A stretch of DNA of 64,000 bases from contig JAZLFM010000008.1 of assembly GCA_045615765.1 (NCBI GenBank), positions 1 to 64,000 on the forward strand, in the 5' to 3' direction. The notes under the pieces were generated by a model. That model searched no databases and had not been told where the DNA came from. It saw only the letters and a list, made by a program, of their open reading frames with translations. A program made the translations under genes and the position numbers. How positions within the stretch are numbered: the first letter of the stretch is position 1; each line of letters opens with the position of its first letter. Positions 19,195-28,366 of this stretch are shown piece after piece. The stretch is from UBA1715 sp045615765 (GTDB lineage: Bacteria; Bacteroidota; Bacteroidia; Bacteroidales; UBA1715).

Positions 19195-19226
19195 CAAAAG
19201 TAATGTTTCGTGAACTTATTTACAAA
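19195..19226 (-). promoter_or_regulatory. Bacteroidota-type promoter for the ndpA-like gene
   Basis: On the minus strand TTTG (19226-19223) is followed 20 nt later by TACTTTTG (19202-19195), matching the -33/-7 consensus TTTG and TAnnTTTG. The gene starts 24 nt further on. Confidence 0.75.
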
Positions 19227-19270
19227 AAATTGAAGAAAGAAAATTTTTTACATTAAGTCCATCTTGATGT

Positions 19271-19301
19271 TTTGTAATGTTGTAATTTATTGATAAATTT
19301 G
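19271..19301 (+). promoter_or_regulatory. Bacteroidota-type promoter for the GH94 gene
   Basis: TTTG at 19271-19274 and TAAATTTG at 19294-19301 are 19 nt apart, an excellent -33/-7 match. The ATG is at 19343. This promoter is back-to-back with the one for the minus-strand operon. Confidence 0.78.
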
Positions 19302-19342
19302 CCCATAATTTTTAAGTAGAAATTTTTAAAAACTATAAATTT

Positions 19343-21727
19343 ATGCAATACGGCTATTTTGACGACGAACGAAAAGAGTATGTTGTGACTCGTCCCGACA
19401 CTCCTCGTTCTTGGAGTAACTATTTAGGTGATGTGAACTATGGTGCATTGATTACAAACAATGCAGGTGGTTACAGTTTCTATAAATCAGCAGCTCAAGG
19501 TCGCTTTATGCGTTTCCGTCCAAATACAATCCCTATGGACCAACCTGGACGATATGTATATGTTCGCGATAATGAAAGCAAAGATTATTGGAGCACCGCT
19601 TGGCAACCAGTAAGCAAGTCTTTGGAAGAATACAAAACAACTTGCCGTCACGGTAGTGCGTATTCTATCATTGAATCAGATTATTCTGATATCAATATGA
19701 AATCGACATACTTCGTACCACTAGGAAAACAATACGAATGTTGGATGGTAAAACTTACTAACAATAGTAAGAAAACTCGTAAGTTAAGTTTGTTCACATA
19801 CGTTGAATATGCGAGCCACTGGCAATTGTGGATGGACTTGATCAATCTTCAATATACACAATATATTATGAAGATGACTTACAAAGATGGTATCATCAAC
19901 CACTGTATCAATCCACATTTGGAAATTGAAGAAAAAATTGACGCAGGTCAAAAAAATACTTTCATCACAATGGTAGGAACCGAAGTTACTGGTTTCGATA
20001 CAGATCGTGAAAAATTCATCGGTCCTTACCGTGCTTACAATAATCCTCTTGCTGTTGAACAAGGAAAATGTTTTGGTTCTTTGGCAGAAGGTGACAACGG
20101 TTGTGGTTCTTTGCAGACTGATATTATTTTGAAAGCAGGCGAATCAAAAGAATTCGTTGTGATTATGGGTATTGGCCAAGGTTCAAAAGAAGGTAAAAAA
20201 GCTAAGAAAGAAATTCCTTCATACGAAGTTGCAGAAAAAGAATTTAACAAATTGGTTGCATACTGGCATAATCGTATTCAAGGTATGACAGTTAATACTC
20301 CAGATGCTGAATTCAACAGCCAAATCAATATGTGGAGTCCATTCAACTGTTTGATGACATATTCATGGAGCCGTGCCGCTTCACTTGTTTACAGTGGTGA
20401 ACGTGATGGTCTTGGCTATCGTGATACAGTACAAGATATGCTTGGTGTACTTCCTGTTATCAATGATGAGGTTAAGGATCGTTTGGAATTAATGATTACT
20501 GGTCAAGAATCAAATGGTGGTGCAATGCCAGTTGTAAAACCATTCGACCATACTCCTGGTCAAATGCCAAAAACAGCAGACGAAGATTATCGTTCTGATG
20601 ACTGTATGTGGTTGTTCAACACAATTCCTGCATATATTAAAGAAACAGGTGATTTGAAATTCTATGACAAAGTACTTCCATTCTCTGATAAAGGTGAAGC
20701 TACTGTGTTAGGTCACTTGCGTCGTGCAATTGAATTTAACCTTGAAAGAGAAGGTGCTCATGGTCTTCCATGTGGTTTGAAAGCTGACTGGAATGACTGC
20801 TTGGTACTTGGTCAAAAAGGTGAAACAACTTTCGTGGCATTCCAATTACGCTATGCGTTGAAAACATACGCAGAAATCTGCGAAATGAAAAATATGCCAC
20901 AAGAAGTAGAATGGGCAAACAAAGAATTGAAGAAACTTGACGAAACTATAGAAAAATATGCTTGGGATGGCGAATGGTTCGTTCGTGCATACAACGAAGC
21001 AGGTGAAGTATATGGTTCTAAAGATAGTGCCGAAGGTCAAATTTGGTTGAACCCACAATCTTGGTCTGTATATAGTGGTTATGCAACAGGTAAGAGAGCA
21101 GATGTTGTATTGAACTCTGTTAAGAAAAAACTTGCTACGGAACATGGTGTTATGTTGGTGACAAAACCATACATCAAGACAGATCTTTCTGCAATCAAAG
21201 CTCCTTTGTTCTTGCCAGGTATGAAAGAAAATGGTGCTATTTTCCAACATCCACAAGGATGGATCGTAATTGCAGAAACATTACGTGGTAATGGTGAAAA
21301 CGCATACAAATATTTCCGTGCGTATATGCCAGCTGCATACAACACAAAAGCAGAAATTCGCGAAATCGAACCATACGTATATGCTCAATCTACAAACAGT
21401 AAGTTCAATACTCGTTTCGGAGCATCTCGTTTGCCATGGTTGACAGGTGCTGCAACTTGGTCTTACTATGCTGCAACTAACCACATCATGGGTGTACAAC
21501 CTGATTACGATGGTTTAGTAATTGATCCATGTGTTCCAAAAGCATGGAAAGATTTCGGTATGACACGTCGTTTCCGTGGAAAAATGTTCGACATCACAGT
21601 TAAGAATCCAAAAGGTGTTCAAAGAGGTGTGAAATCAGTTACAATCAATGGCGTTGCTGTAAAAGGTAATAAGATTCCATTGAGTAAGATGAAAGCACAA
21701 AACACTGTAGAAGTTATCATGGGATAA
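19343..21727 (+). CDS. GH94 disaccharide phosphorylase (cellobiose/chitobiose phosphorylase type)
   Basis: 794 residues, the size of cytoplasmic GH94 enzymes, which split a beta-linked disaccharide with inorganic phosphate to a sugar 1-phosphate. The N-terminus YGYFDDERKEYVVTRPDTP with NNAGGYSFYKSA is typical. The catalytic region GLKADWNDCL places the presumed general acid at Asp485. RFRPNTIPMDQPGRYVYVRD is closer in my reading to chitobiose phosphorylases, but cellobiose cannot be excluded. It stands alone, with its own promoter and terminator and no transporter beside it, so the substrate source is unclear. Confidence 0.88.
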   Translation: MQYGYFDDERKEYVVTRPDTPRSWSNYLGDVNYGALITNNAGGYSFYKSAAQGRFMRFRPNTIPMDQPGRYVYVRDNESKDYWSTAWQPVSKSLEEYKTTCRHGSAYSIIESDYSDINMKSTYFVPLGKQYECWMVKLTNNSKKTRKLSLFTYVEYASHWQLWMDLINLQYTQYIMKMTYKDGIINHCINPHLEIEEKIDAGQKNTFITMVGTEVTGFDTDREKFIGPYRAYNNPLAVEQGKCFGSLAEGDNGCGSLQTDIILKAGESKEFVVIMGIGQGSKEGKKAKKEIPSYEVAEKEFNKLVAYWHNRIQGMTVNTPDAEFNSQINMWSPFNCLMTYSWSRAASLVYSGERDGLGYRDTVQDMLGVLPVINDEVKDRLELMITGQESNGGAMPVVKPFDHTPGQMPKTADEDYRSDDCMWLFNTIPAYIKETGDLKFYDKVLPFSDKGEATVLGHLRRAIEFNLEREGAHGLPCGLKADWNDCLVLGQKGETTFVAFQLRYALKTYAEICEMKNMPQEVEWANKELKKLDETIEKYAWDGEWFVRAYNEAGEVYGSKDSAEGQIWLNPQSWSVYSGYATGKRADVVLNSVKKKLATEHGVMLVTKPYIKTDLSAIKAPLFLPGMKENGAIFQHPQGWIVIAETLRGNGENAYKYFRAYMPAAYNTKAEIREIEPYVYAQSTNSKFNTRFGASRLPWLTGAATWSYYAATNHIMGVQPDYDGLVIDPCVPKAWKDFGMTRRFRGKMFDITVKNPKGVQRGVKSVTINGVAVKGNKIPLSKMKAQNTVEVIMG

Positions 21728-21732
21728 GATAG

Positions 21733-21763
21733 AGATTAATGTTTAGTGATTAGTGATTAATTA
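21733..21763. repeat. TGATTA-rich intergenic repeat
   Basis: The stretch repeats TTAGTGATTAGTGATTAATTAG immediately after the GH94 stop. The same low-complexity motif occurs at 60756-60780, 61017-61048 and, more diverged, from 62395. Always intergenic, it looks like a dispersed family. Confidence 0.55.
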
Positions 21764-21779
21764 GCTAAACGTTTTCTAA

Positions 21780-21816
21780 AAAAATGTCCGTTAGAGTTCT
21801 TTTAACGGACATTTTT
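21780..21816 (+). terminator. Rho-independent terminator after the GH94 gene
   Basis: AAAAATGTCCGTTA (21780-21793) pairs with TAACGGACATTTTT (21803-21816) around a 9-nt loop, with a T tract at the end. Confidence 0.88.
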
Positions 21817-21979
21817 GTTTATAAATCTTTGTGTATAAGTGAAAGCTTTATGTTTTTTATTTCAAGTAAAAAAGAGTTAATGAGATTTTGTTATTGATTG
21901 AATATAAAGTATATACAAAAAGATGCTAAAAATCATAAAAAGATTTTTGGTAAATATGTGTGATTCTAAAAAAAATAAG

Positions 21980-21987
21980 TATATTTG
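21980..21987 (+). promoter_or_regulatory. Probable -7 element for rplS
   Basis: TATATTTG matches TAnnTTTG and lies 22 nt before the rplS ATG. No TTTG at the right distance upstream is evident. The remaining 21728-22009 gap holds the GH94 terminator and the TGATTA repeat and no gene. Confidence 0.55.
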
Positions 21988-22009
21988 CCGACCCTAAAAT
22001 ATAAATGAG

Positions 22010-22357
22010 ATGAATCTATTAGACGAAGTAAAGAGCGAGGTTATTGCTAAGAGAGAGTGGCCAGAATTCCAAAGTGGCGATACAATCACTGTTCATTATA
22101 AAATTAAAGAAGGTGATAAAGAACGTATCCAACAATTCCGTGGTATAGTTCTTCAAAGAAGAAATGAAGGTTTCGTTGAAACATTCACTATCAGAAAAAT
22201 GTCAGGTAACGTTGGTGTAGAAAGAATAATCCCTGTTAACTCTCCAATGATTGACAAAATCGAGATTAACAAAAAAGGTAAAGTTCGTCGTGCTCGTATC
22301 TTCTACTTGCGTGATCTTACTGGTAAAAAAGCTCGTATTAAAGAAAAACGCGTTTAG
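22010..22357 (+). CDS. rplS: 50S ribosomal protein L19
   Basis: 115 residues, the usual L19 length. L19 lies at the 30S-50S interface. Motifs FQSGDTITVHYKIKEG, IQQFRGIVLQRRNEG and RRARIFYLRDLTGKKARIKE are characteristic. It is a stand-alone unit here with a -7 box before it and a terminator after it, rather than in the rpsP-rimM-trmD-rplS order known from other phyla. Confidence 0.97.
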   Translation: MNLLDEVKSEVIAKREWPEFQSGDTITVHYKIKEGDKERIQQFRGIVLQRRNEGFVETFTIRKMSGNVGVERIIPVNSPMIDKIEINKKGKVRRARIFYLRDLTGKKARIKEKRV

Positions 22358-22378
22358 TATTTTACTAAACTTTACAAT

Positions 22379-22410
22379 AAAAGGTTGTCTGAATTCAGGC
22401 AACCTTTTTT
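22379..22410 (+). terminator. Rho-independent terminator after rplS
   Basis: AAAAGGTTGTCTG (22379-22391) pairs with CAGGCAACCTTTT (22396-22408) with one G-U pair and an AATT loop. Six T residues follow in the stem end and tail. Confidence 0.9.
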
Positions 22411-22553
22411 GTTTTATGTAATTTAAATAATTGGATTTGTTTGCCTTTTTGTGAATATTTCTTGATTCGCATTTTCGTTATTTTCAAAAAAAGTTTCTAT
22501 ATTTTTTGTTATTTACTGTATTTTTTTTTGTAAAAATTCAAAAAATGCGTATT

Positions 22554-23738
22554 ATGAAAAAAATAAAGACAATTACAACTTTTTTATTTTTGGTCTTTAC
22601 TACAAGTGTAAATGCACAATTGTTTACATTTTCAGGTCAATTAGGATATGCAAGACCTCAAGGGAATGTTTTTAAAGATAAAACTACAGGTGACAGATTA
22701 AGTTCTTTTGGTCTTGGATATGATGCCGATATTTTGGTTTGTTTTGATAAGTTTAATAATAAACTATCGGCAGGAGTTACTTATGTAGGTAGTGCATTAT
22801 TTGGAAGTGAAAGTTCTTCTGGATTTGATATTGGAATGTATGGATTGGCTCTATATGGAATAAAGGGTCATTATCGATTGTTACATCCTGATAGAAGTGT
22901 AAGTCCATACGTATCTTTGGGTCTAGGATTAAGTCAATTTTCTACACCAGATATTTATTTGGATGAAACATTAATCGCAGAGGGGAAAAGTTCTTTCTCT
23001 TTAGGTGTTCGTCCTGAAATAGGATTCGATTTAGGAGGCTTATTATTGTCTGCAGCTTACTTTGTTCCGATGCGTTATTCTGTCGAATCAACTACTGGTG
23101 ACTTTAGTGGATCAGCGGGAACATTTTCAATTTCAATAGGATATAGACAATATATTTCGTTAAATGATATAGGTTTATCTTCTCTATTTAAAAAGAATAA
23201 GGATACCAATACTTCTACGAAAGAAAAGTCAATTAGTTCAAAGTCTATTAGTTCTAATTTTTCTACAAAAAAACAAAAAGATAAGGAGGTAAATGATACG
23301 GATATAGAAATAGAGGATGAAATTTATGAGGAAGTGAAAGCTGCAACTTCTGCAAGTGAAAATAAATCTAATGAGAAATCTGTTGCAAAGAAAACTTCTA
23401 AAAAGACAGAAACAGTAAATTCTGCTCAAAATCAAACAATTGAAAAACAAATAACGACAACGCAGAATGAAGAAACGAAAACAGAGATAGTTAATGGGCA
23501 GCAATTACCATTACATAATGCAGAATCAGTGAAGGAACCTGTAAGTCCTTCTGAATCGCGTGTATCTTATGAAAATCCCAATTTTAAGGTTGGAGAGATA
23601 GTTTTATATAAAATGCGTGATAGAGTTTATACAGCAACAATTATTTCTTTTATTGGAACTAATATAGCATTGGTTGAAATGGAAAATGGCGCTGAGGTAA
23701 AACGATATTTGAAGGATCTTGTTAAAGTAAATAAATAA
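22554..23738 (+). CDS. Exported beta-barrel-like protein with C-terminal Tudor/SH3-like domain, unknown function
   Basis: 394 residues from ATG 22554; MRI at 22545 is an equally possible start. Signal peptide MKKIKTITTFLFLVFTTSVNA, then about 180 residues of alternating strands with frequent Gly and aromatic residues (GLGYDADILVCF, SPYVSLGLGLSQF), like a small outer-membrane beta-barrel. A Lys/Ser/Thr-rich linker (about 225-335) leads to a C-terminal module FKVGEIVLYKMRDRVYTATI with VEMENGAEVKRYLKDLVKV that resembles a Tudor/SH3-type barrel. I do not recognise the family. It heads a run of three AT-rich genes for exported proteins. Confidence 0.72.
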   Translation: MKKIKTITTFLFLVFTTSVNAQLFTFSGQLGYARPQGNVFKDKTTGDRLSSFGLGYDADILVCFDKFNNKLSAGVTYVGSALFGSESSSGFDIGMYGLALYGIKGHYRLLHPDRSVSPYVSLGLGLSQFSTPDIYLDETLIAEGKSSFSLGVRPEIGFDLGGLLLSAAYFVPMRYSVESTTGDFSGSAGTFSISIGYRQYISLNDIGLSSLFKKNKDTNTSTKEKSISSKSISSNFSTKKQKDKEVNDTDIEIEDEIYEEVKAATSASENKSNEKSVAKKTSKKTETVNSAQNQTIEKQITTTQNEETKTEIVNGQQLPLHNAESVKEPVSPSESRVSYENPNFKVGEIVLYKMRDRVYTATIISFIGTNIALVEMENGAEVKRYLKDLVKVNK

Positions 23739-23746
23739 TTGTTACT

Positions 23747-24385
23747 ATGAAAAAACAGCTTTTTAGCTTGACATTATTGATTTTAATATCAATTGTAGCA
23801 AATGCCCAGTATTGGTCACCGAGTGTTTATGTATTTGGGAAAAAATATCCAGGGTACATTATAAAGAATAATGGAGAAAAAGTCGAAGGTTATATTGAAG
23901 TTCAGATGCAAGGATGCATAGACTCGTATATGAAGAGCAATCAGACTTGTGTTATTTTTTATTCAGATCCCAATAATAAAAAAACTAAGGTAGTGTACAC
24001 TCCGGATTATCTACAAGGTTATGTTATTGCAGATAAATATTTTAAATCAATGCATTATAGTGGTGGATTATTGTCAAAACCATTACGATTTTTATTGCAG
24101 GTTGCGGAAGGTCACATATCAACGTATGTTTGGTATACCCCAAGTGAAGATAGATTGCCTTATGAAAAGAAATTCGAAGAAAAAATGGTATATCAAAAAG
24201 GCAATGAAATGCCAGTAGAACAATCAATGTTATTTCTAAATTTTGCTGGAAAGGTTAGCGAATTAGTTTCAGAAGATGTTGAACTAGCACAAAAAGTTTT
24301 AAATAAGGAAAAAGGATATGGTCGATTAAATATTGATAAGATTATAGCAGAGTATAACGAATGGTATGAAAATAATCAAAAATAA
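23747..24385 (+). CDS. Exported protein of unknown function
   Basis: 212 residues with a clear signal peptide (MKKQLFSLTLLILISIVANA, cleavage before QYW). The mature part opens with a strand-rich segment (YPGYIIKNNGEKVEGYIEV), as in several uncharacterised secreted Bacteroidota proteins, and ends in a charged helix KIIAEYNEWYENNQK. It sits 8 nt after the barrel gene and 8 nt before the next exported protein, so the three probably form one operon and may act together in the envelope. Confidence 0.7.
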   Translation: MKKQLFSLTLLILISIVANAQYWSPSVYVFGKKYPGYIIKNNGEKVEGYIEVQMQGCIDSYMKSNQTCVIFYSDPNNKKTKVVYTPDYLQGYVIADKYFKSMHYSGGLLSKPLRFLLQVAEGHISTYVWYTPSEDRLPYEKKFEEKMVYQKGNEMPVEQSMLFLNFAGKVSELVSEDVELAQKVLNKEKGYGRLNIDKIIAEYNEWYENNQK

Positions 24386-24393
24386 GTAACATT

Positions 24394-25992
24394 ATGAAAC
24401 ATTGTAAAATTCTATTGATTCTTCTATTCTTTTGTTGTGCGAATACATTTGCACAAGAACCTATTGTTAATTGGGGAAAGTTTCTTCAACCTGATTATGA
24501 TATTGAAACAACAATATCGTCAGTTTTAGGTATTAGAAATTCTGAATTATTCATAAAACGCGAATCAGGTCTTGTTTCTAATCGAAAAGTAGTTATAGAT
24601 AAATATTCAAAAGATTTCTCTAAATTGTTCTCAAAGGAAATAAGAACTTCGTATGGCATAGTTGGTGATAATAAATCTTTAGAAAAGATTTTCTTGACAA
24701 ATAACTCTATTGTTGCTTTTTATCGTGGATGGCAAAAAGCATCAAAGCAAGTTTCTTGTTATGCTCAAATTTATTCAATGGATTGTGAATTGCAAACCGA
24801 ATTTATTGAATTACATACTTTTACAGTGACTCAGCAATTAAATTCTGGGAATTTTAACATTTCTATTTCTCCAGATAAATCAAAGATTATTGTTCAAACA
24901 GATATGCCATATACAAAAGGAGAAAAAGAAAAAGTGAGAATTGCGGTATATAATGCACAAAACATGGAAATAATGTGGAGTAAAGATATTACTCTTACAA
25001 ATGAGAGTGAAAGAGGTGTGCGTAATGAAATTTATGTAGATAACGATGGCAATGCGTATATGTTTAAAACTCAATTTCTTCCGAAAAATACACGACTATA
25101 TACCTTATTTACTTGTAATGCAAGTAATAAAGTATGGCAGTCAAATTCGGTAGATTTAGAAAATAAGCTAATGGCACAATACAAAATGGGTTTTAATTCG
25201 AATGGAGATTTTGTTTTGGTTGGCTTTTATGGTAGTCAAAATGAAAATAAGATAGAAGGAACATATTATTCTAAAATGAATAAAACTTCATTACGCTTTG
25301 ATGTTCAAAGAAATACGCCATTAGGAGCTAATTTACTTCGCAATTGGAAAAGTGAAAAGGCCGCTATGTTGGAGGGTGCATCAATTTCAGATTTTAAATT
25401 AGTTGATATTCTTTCACAATCAAATGGGAATAGTATTATTATTTCGGAATCACGGTATACTACATCAAAAAATATAGCTCCAGCAGGAAGCGAACCAAAA
25501 TACGAGTATTCTCTTTATAATAACGATATTATGGTTATTTGTTTAAATCAAGATGGGACTCAAGAATGGGGTGCTGTAATTAATAAGAATCAAACAGAAA
25601 AATCAAAAACAACAGATCCTGTAAAGACATCTTTTATTTATGGATTATGTAATGATAATCTGTACGTTTTATGGAATAATGATGCTTTAAATGTACTATC
25701 TGTTAGTCCTACTAAGTGGAATGATCCTTCGGGGCAGGCTTTTGTTGGTAGGAAAGATTTTGATTCAAATACTACATTGATACCTCCTTTTATGAATATT
25801 GTCGACAAGAATGGAAATGTTCTTTATAGAGAGGGAACGTATGGATTACCTCTTTTTAATTTATATAAAGATTCTCCGTTCTCTTTATATATGAATCCTC
25901 GTCTTTTCGTTAATGATTCAGATGGATTAATAATTTTTTCAGAAATGAGAAAAACACAACGATATAGAATAGGAAAGATGCAACTCCACTAA
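24394..25992 (+). CDS. Exported protein of unknown function, possible beta-propeller
   Basis: 532 residues. Signal peptide MKHCKILLILLFFCCANTFA is followed by repeated strand blocks containing GNAYMF, GDFVLVGFYG and DGTQEWGAVINKN, suggesting a propeller-like fold. It has the same layout as the exported protein at 47270-48757 (signal peptide MKH plus repeated blocks ending in NGNVLYREG or NEQGDILWSN types), so the two may be distant relatives. No catalytic motif is recognised. It closes the three-gene run and is followed by a terminator shared with queA. Confidence 0.68.
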   Translation: MKHCKILLILLFFCCANTFAQEPIVNWGKFLQPDYDIETTISSVLGIRNSELFIKRESGLVSNRKVVIDKYSKDFSKLFSKEIRTSYGIVGDNKSLEKIFLTNNSIVAFYRGWQKASKQVSCYAQIYSMDCELQTEFIELHTFTVTQQLNSGNFNISISPDKSKIIVQTDMPYTKGEKEKVRIAVYNAQNMEIMWSKDITLTNESERGVRNEIYVDNDGNAYMFKTQFLPKNTRLYTLFTCNASNKVWQSNSVDLENKLMAQYKMGFNSNGDFVLVGFYGSQNENKIEGTYYSKMNKTSLRFDVQRNTPLGANLLRNWKSEKAAMLEGASISDFKLVDILSQSNGNSIIISESRYTTSKNIAPAGSEPKYEYSLYNNDIMVICLNQDGTQEWGAVINKNQTEKSKTTDPVKTSFIYGLCNDNLYVLWNNDALNVLSVSPTKWNDPSGQAFVGRKDFDSNTTLIPPFMNIVDKNGNVLYREGTYGLPLFNLYKDSPFSLYMNPRLFVNDSDGLIIFSEMRKTQRYRIGKMQLH

Positions 25993-26018
25993 TTTAGAGT
26001 GTTATCTCAATAAAAAGT

Positions 26019-26049
26019 AAAGTCGAATTTCATGATGAAGTTCGACTTT
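26019..26049 (+). terminator. Bidirectional terminator between the exported-protein operon and queA
   Basis: AAAGTCGAATTTCA (26019-26032) pairs with TGAAGTTCGACTTT (26036-26049) with one G-U pair and a 3-nt loop. The A and T flanks suit both the plus-strand gene ending at 25992 and the minus-strand queA ending at 26059. Confidence 0.85.
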
Positions 26050-26058
26050 TAATATTTA

Positions 26059-27264
26059 TTATGGCATCAGCAGCGAACTATCGCCGTAACTTAAAAATCG
26101 ATAGTTGTTCGCAAGAGCGTGTTTGTATATGTCTTTCCAAGCGTCACCAATAAAAGCACTGATAAGTAAAAGCAGTGTGCTTTGTGGTTGGTGAAAATTC
26201 GTGAACATGGATGAAACCAACTTGAATCTGTATTTTGGGGTAATCATAATTTGCGTGTAGTATTGAATCTCATTCAAATTATGTTTTTCCATGTATGTAA
26301 TAATTGCACTCAATGACTCTTTTGCAGAAATATCTTGTGGAAGTGAGTAGGCTTCCCATTGTGATAAGTGCGTGATGTCTGCTTCTGAATCATTGTATAG
26401 TTTTACGCCAGTCCAATATAATGATTCTAATGTGCGAACCGATGTCGTTCCTACTGCTGTTATAAGTGGCAAATGGTTAAGTATATTTTGTATCAAACTC
26501 TTTTTTACGATACAGAGTTCCTGATGCATAATATGGTCAGTGTATAATTCCGTTTTTACCGGCTTAAATGTACCAGCACCAACGTGTAAGGTTACTTTAT
26601 CTGTTTCAATTTGTTTTTGTGCAAATGAAGAAATTACTTCTGGTGTAAAATGAAGTCCTGCAGTAGGTGCTGCAACAGAACCGTTGTTTTCTGCAAAAAT
26701 TGTTTGATATCGGATGTTGTCATCATCTTCGCTTTCACGGTTGAGGTAGGGAGGAATTGGAATTCTTCCTATTTGTTCCAGTATTTCACTAAACGTTTTT
26801 CCGCCATTCCAATGGAAAGTTATGATGAAACCATCATCTGTTCTTTCGCCTTTTTCCGCAGTGAAAACTATATTTTCTTCGGGTATTTCTATTTTTAGTG
26901 GTTCTTCTTTCCATTTTTTAGCATTACCAACAACACATTTCCATGAGCAAGAATTCGTTTGTGCAAAGGATTGTTCGTAATTGCTCGGAAGATGAGGTTC
27001 CAAGCAAAGAATTTCAATACGAGCTCCTGTTGCTTTTTGAAGAATTATTCGTGCATGTATTACTCGTGTGTTATTGAAAATTATTAATGAATTCTCAGGT
27101 AAGTAATCTATACAGTGCTTAAATGTTTCGTCAACGATAGTTCCTTTTGAATATACTAATAGTTTAGATGCATCGCGGTTTTCTAAAGGATGTTTTGCGA
27201 TTTTTTCGTCAGGAAGTTCATAAGAAAAATCGGTAATTTTTGCTAAAGTATCGTTTGAATACAT
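26059..27264 (-). CDS. queA: S-adenosylmethionine:tRNA ribosyltransferase-isomerase QueA
   Basis: 401 residues from ATG 27264. QueA transfers and isomerises the ribose of SAM to preQ1-tRNA to give epoxyqueuosine. Diagnostic blocks are FSYELPDEKIAKHPLENRDASKLL, IIFNNTRVIHAR, GRIPIPPYLNR, APTAGLHFTPE, LHVGAGTFKPV and NFHQPQSTLLLLISAFIG. The longer reading from TTG 27285 would start on top of a minus-strand -7 box (TACTTTTG, 27290-27283), which argues for the ATG at 27264. Confidence 0.96.
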   Translation of the reverse strand: MYSNDTLAKITDFSYELPDEKIAKHPLENRDASKLLVYSKGTIVDETFKHCIDYLPENSLIIFNNTRVIHARIILQKATGARIEILCLEPHLPSNYEQSFAQTNSCSWKCVVGNAKKWKEEPLKIEIPEENIVFTAEKGERTDDGFIITFHWNGGKTFSEILEQIGRIPIPPYLNRESEDDDNIRYQTIFAENNGSVAAPTAGLHFTPEVISSFAQKQIETDKVTLHVGAGTFKPVKTELYTDHIMHQELCIVKKSLIQNILNHLPLITAVGTTSVRTLESLYWTGVKLYNDSEADITHLSQWEAYSLPQDISAKESLSAIITYMEKHNLNEIQYYTQIMITPKYRFKLVSSMFTNFHQPQSTLLLLISAFIGDAWKDIYKHALANNYRFLSYGDSSLLMP

Positions 27265-27282
27265 TTTTCTGAATAATTTTGT

Positions 27283-27290
27283 CAAAAGTA
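27283..27290 (-). promoter_or_regulatory. Probable -7 element for queA
   Basis: Minus-strand TACTTTTG matches TAnnTTTG and lies 18 nt before the chosen queA ATG. The surrounding sequence AAAGTACTTACTTT is partly symmetrical, and the divergent Smr gene starts 33 nt away, so the two genes share a very short control region. No -33 box is clear. Confidence 0.5.
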
Positions 27291-27322
27291 CTTACTTTTA
27301 CGAAGTAAAAAAATTGAATTCG

Positions 27323-28366
27323 ATGAAATTACAAGTTGGAGATATTGTTCGCTACCTAAATGATGTGGGTGGGGGCGTTGTGCAGAAGATTATAGATGCT
27401 ACTATGGTTGAGATTCTTGATAATGATGGCTTCTCAATACCTGTTTTGGAAAAAGAATTGGTGTTTGTAGGACGTTCGGAAACAAAAAAAGAAGACGCAA
27501 CTTCTGTCTCGCTTGCCGAAGATCCAATTTCTGAGGAAGGAGAATTCGAAGAAGAGGAAATAGAAGGAAATGATAATCCACATTTGTATATCGCTTTTGT
27601 AAAAAACAAAAAGAAAAATAACGAGTTTGTTTCATACTTAATAAATGATTGTAACTATCATTTGTTTTTTGTGCTTTCTGTTGTAAAAGATGATGTTGCA
27701 GTTCGTCTTGCTTCTGGACAGTTGGAAGCCAATGTGAAAACGAGTATGATGACCATATCGTATGAAGATATTTCTCAACTTGGTGAATTGCAGTTTCAAG
27801 GTATCTTTTTTAAAAAAGGCGAATTCGTTCCACAAAAGATTGTAGAAACTACGATACCTGTAAATCCCGTGAAATTCTATAAGCCAGGTGTCTTTACTGC
27901 AAATGACTTTTTTGACGAAGATGCCTATGTCGTAGATTTCTATGATTCAACAAAGGTGAAAATTGCCGAAGAAAAGAAAATGTTGGAAAAGGTTGATGCA
28001 AAGCAAATACAAGAGGCAATTCAAGAAAAACAAGATAATACGATTCCTGTCACAGTTGAACAAAAGGAGGAAACTGTCAGAGAAGTAGATTTGCACATAC
28101 AGGAATTAGTAGATGATCCTTCTCATTTAGAACCAGCGCAGATGCTTGATTTGCAAATGAGAACATTTGAATCGGAGTTAACTAAGGCTGTTGCAGATGG
28201 TTTGGAGAAAATTGTCTTTATTCACGGAGTTGGTAATGGTATTCTAAAGGCAAAAATACGTGGAACGCTTGATAGAGAATATCCACAATATTTTTATCAA
28301 GATGCTTCGTATCAAAAATATAAATTTGGAGCGACATTAGTGTATTTACGAAAAATTTACAAATAA
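27323..28366 (+). CDS. DUF2027 and Smr domain protein (MutS2-type Smr)
   Basis: 347 residues from ATG 27323. The N-terminal module MKLQVGDIVRYLNDVGGGVV is the DUF2027/SH3-like start seen in Bacteroidota Smr proteins. The C-terminal Smr domain (about 265-347) has REVDLHIQELVDD and the HGVGNGILK signature of these nucleases. Smr domains cut branched DNA or, in other proteins, stalled-ribosome mRNA; which applies here is not known. Its TAA is immediately followed by the ATG of the propeller sensor gene, suggesting coupled translation. Confidence 0.85.
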   Translation: MKLQVGDIVRYLNDVGGGVVQKIIDATMVEILDNDGFSIPVLEKELVFVGRSETKKEDATSVSLAEDPISEEGEFEEEEIEGNDNPHLYIAFVKNKKKNNEFVSYLINDCNYHLFFVLSVVKDDVAVRLASGQLEANVKTSMMTISYEDISQLGELQFQGIFFKKGEFVPQKIVETTIPVNPVKFYKPGVFTANDFFDEDAYVVDFYDSTKVKIAEEKKMLEKVDAKQIQEAIQEKQDNTIPVTVEQKEETVREVDLHIQELVDDPSHLEPAQMLDLQMRTFESELTKAVADGLEKIVFIHGVGNGILKAKIRGTLDREYPQYFYQDASYQKYKFGATLVYLRKIYK

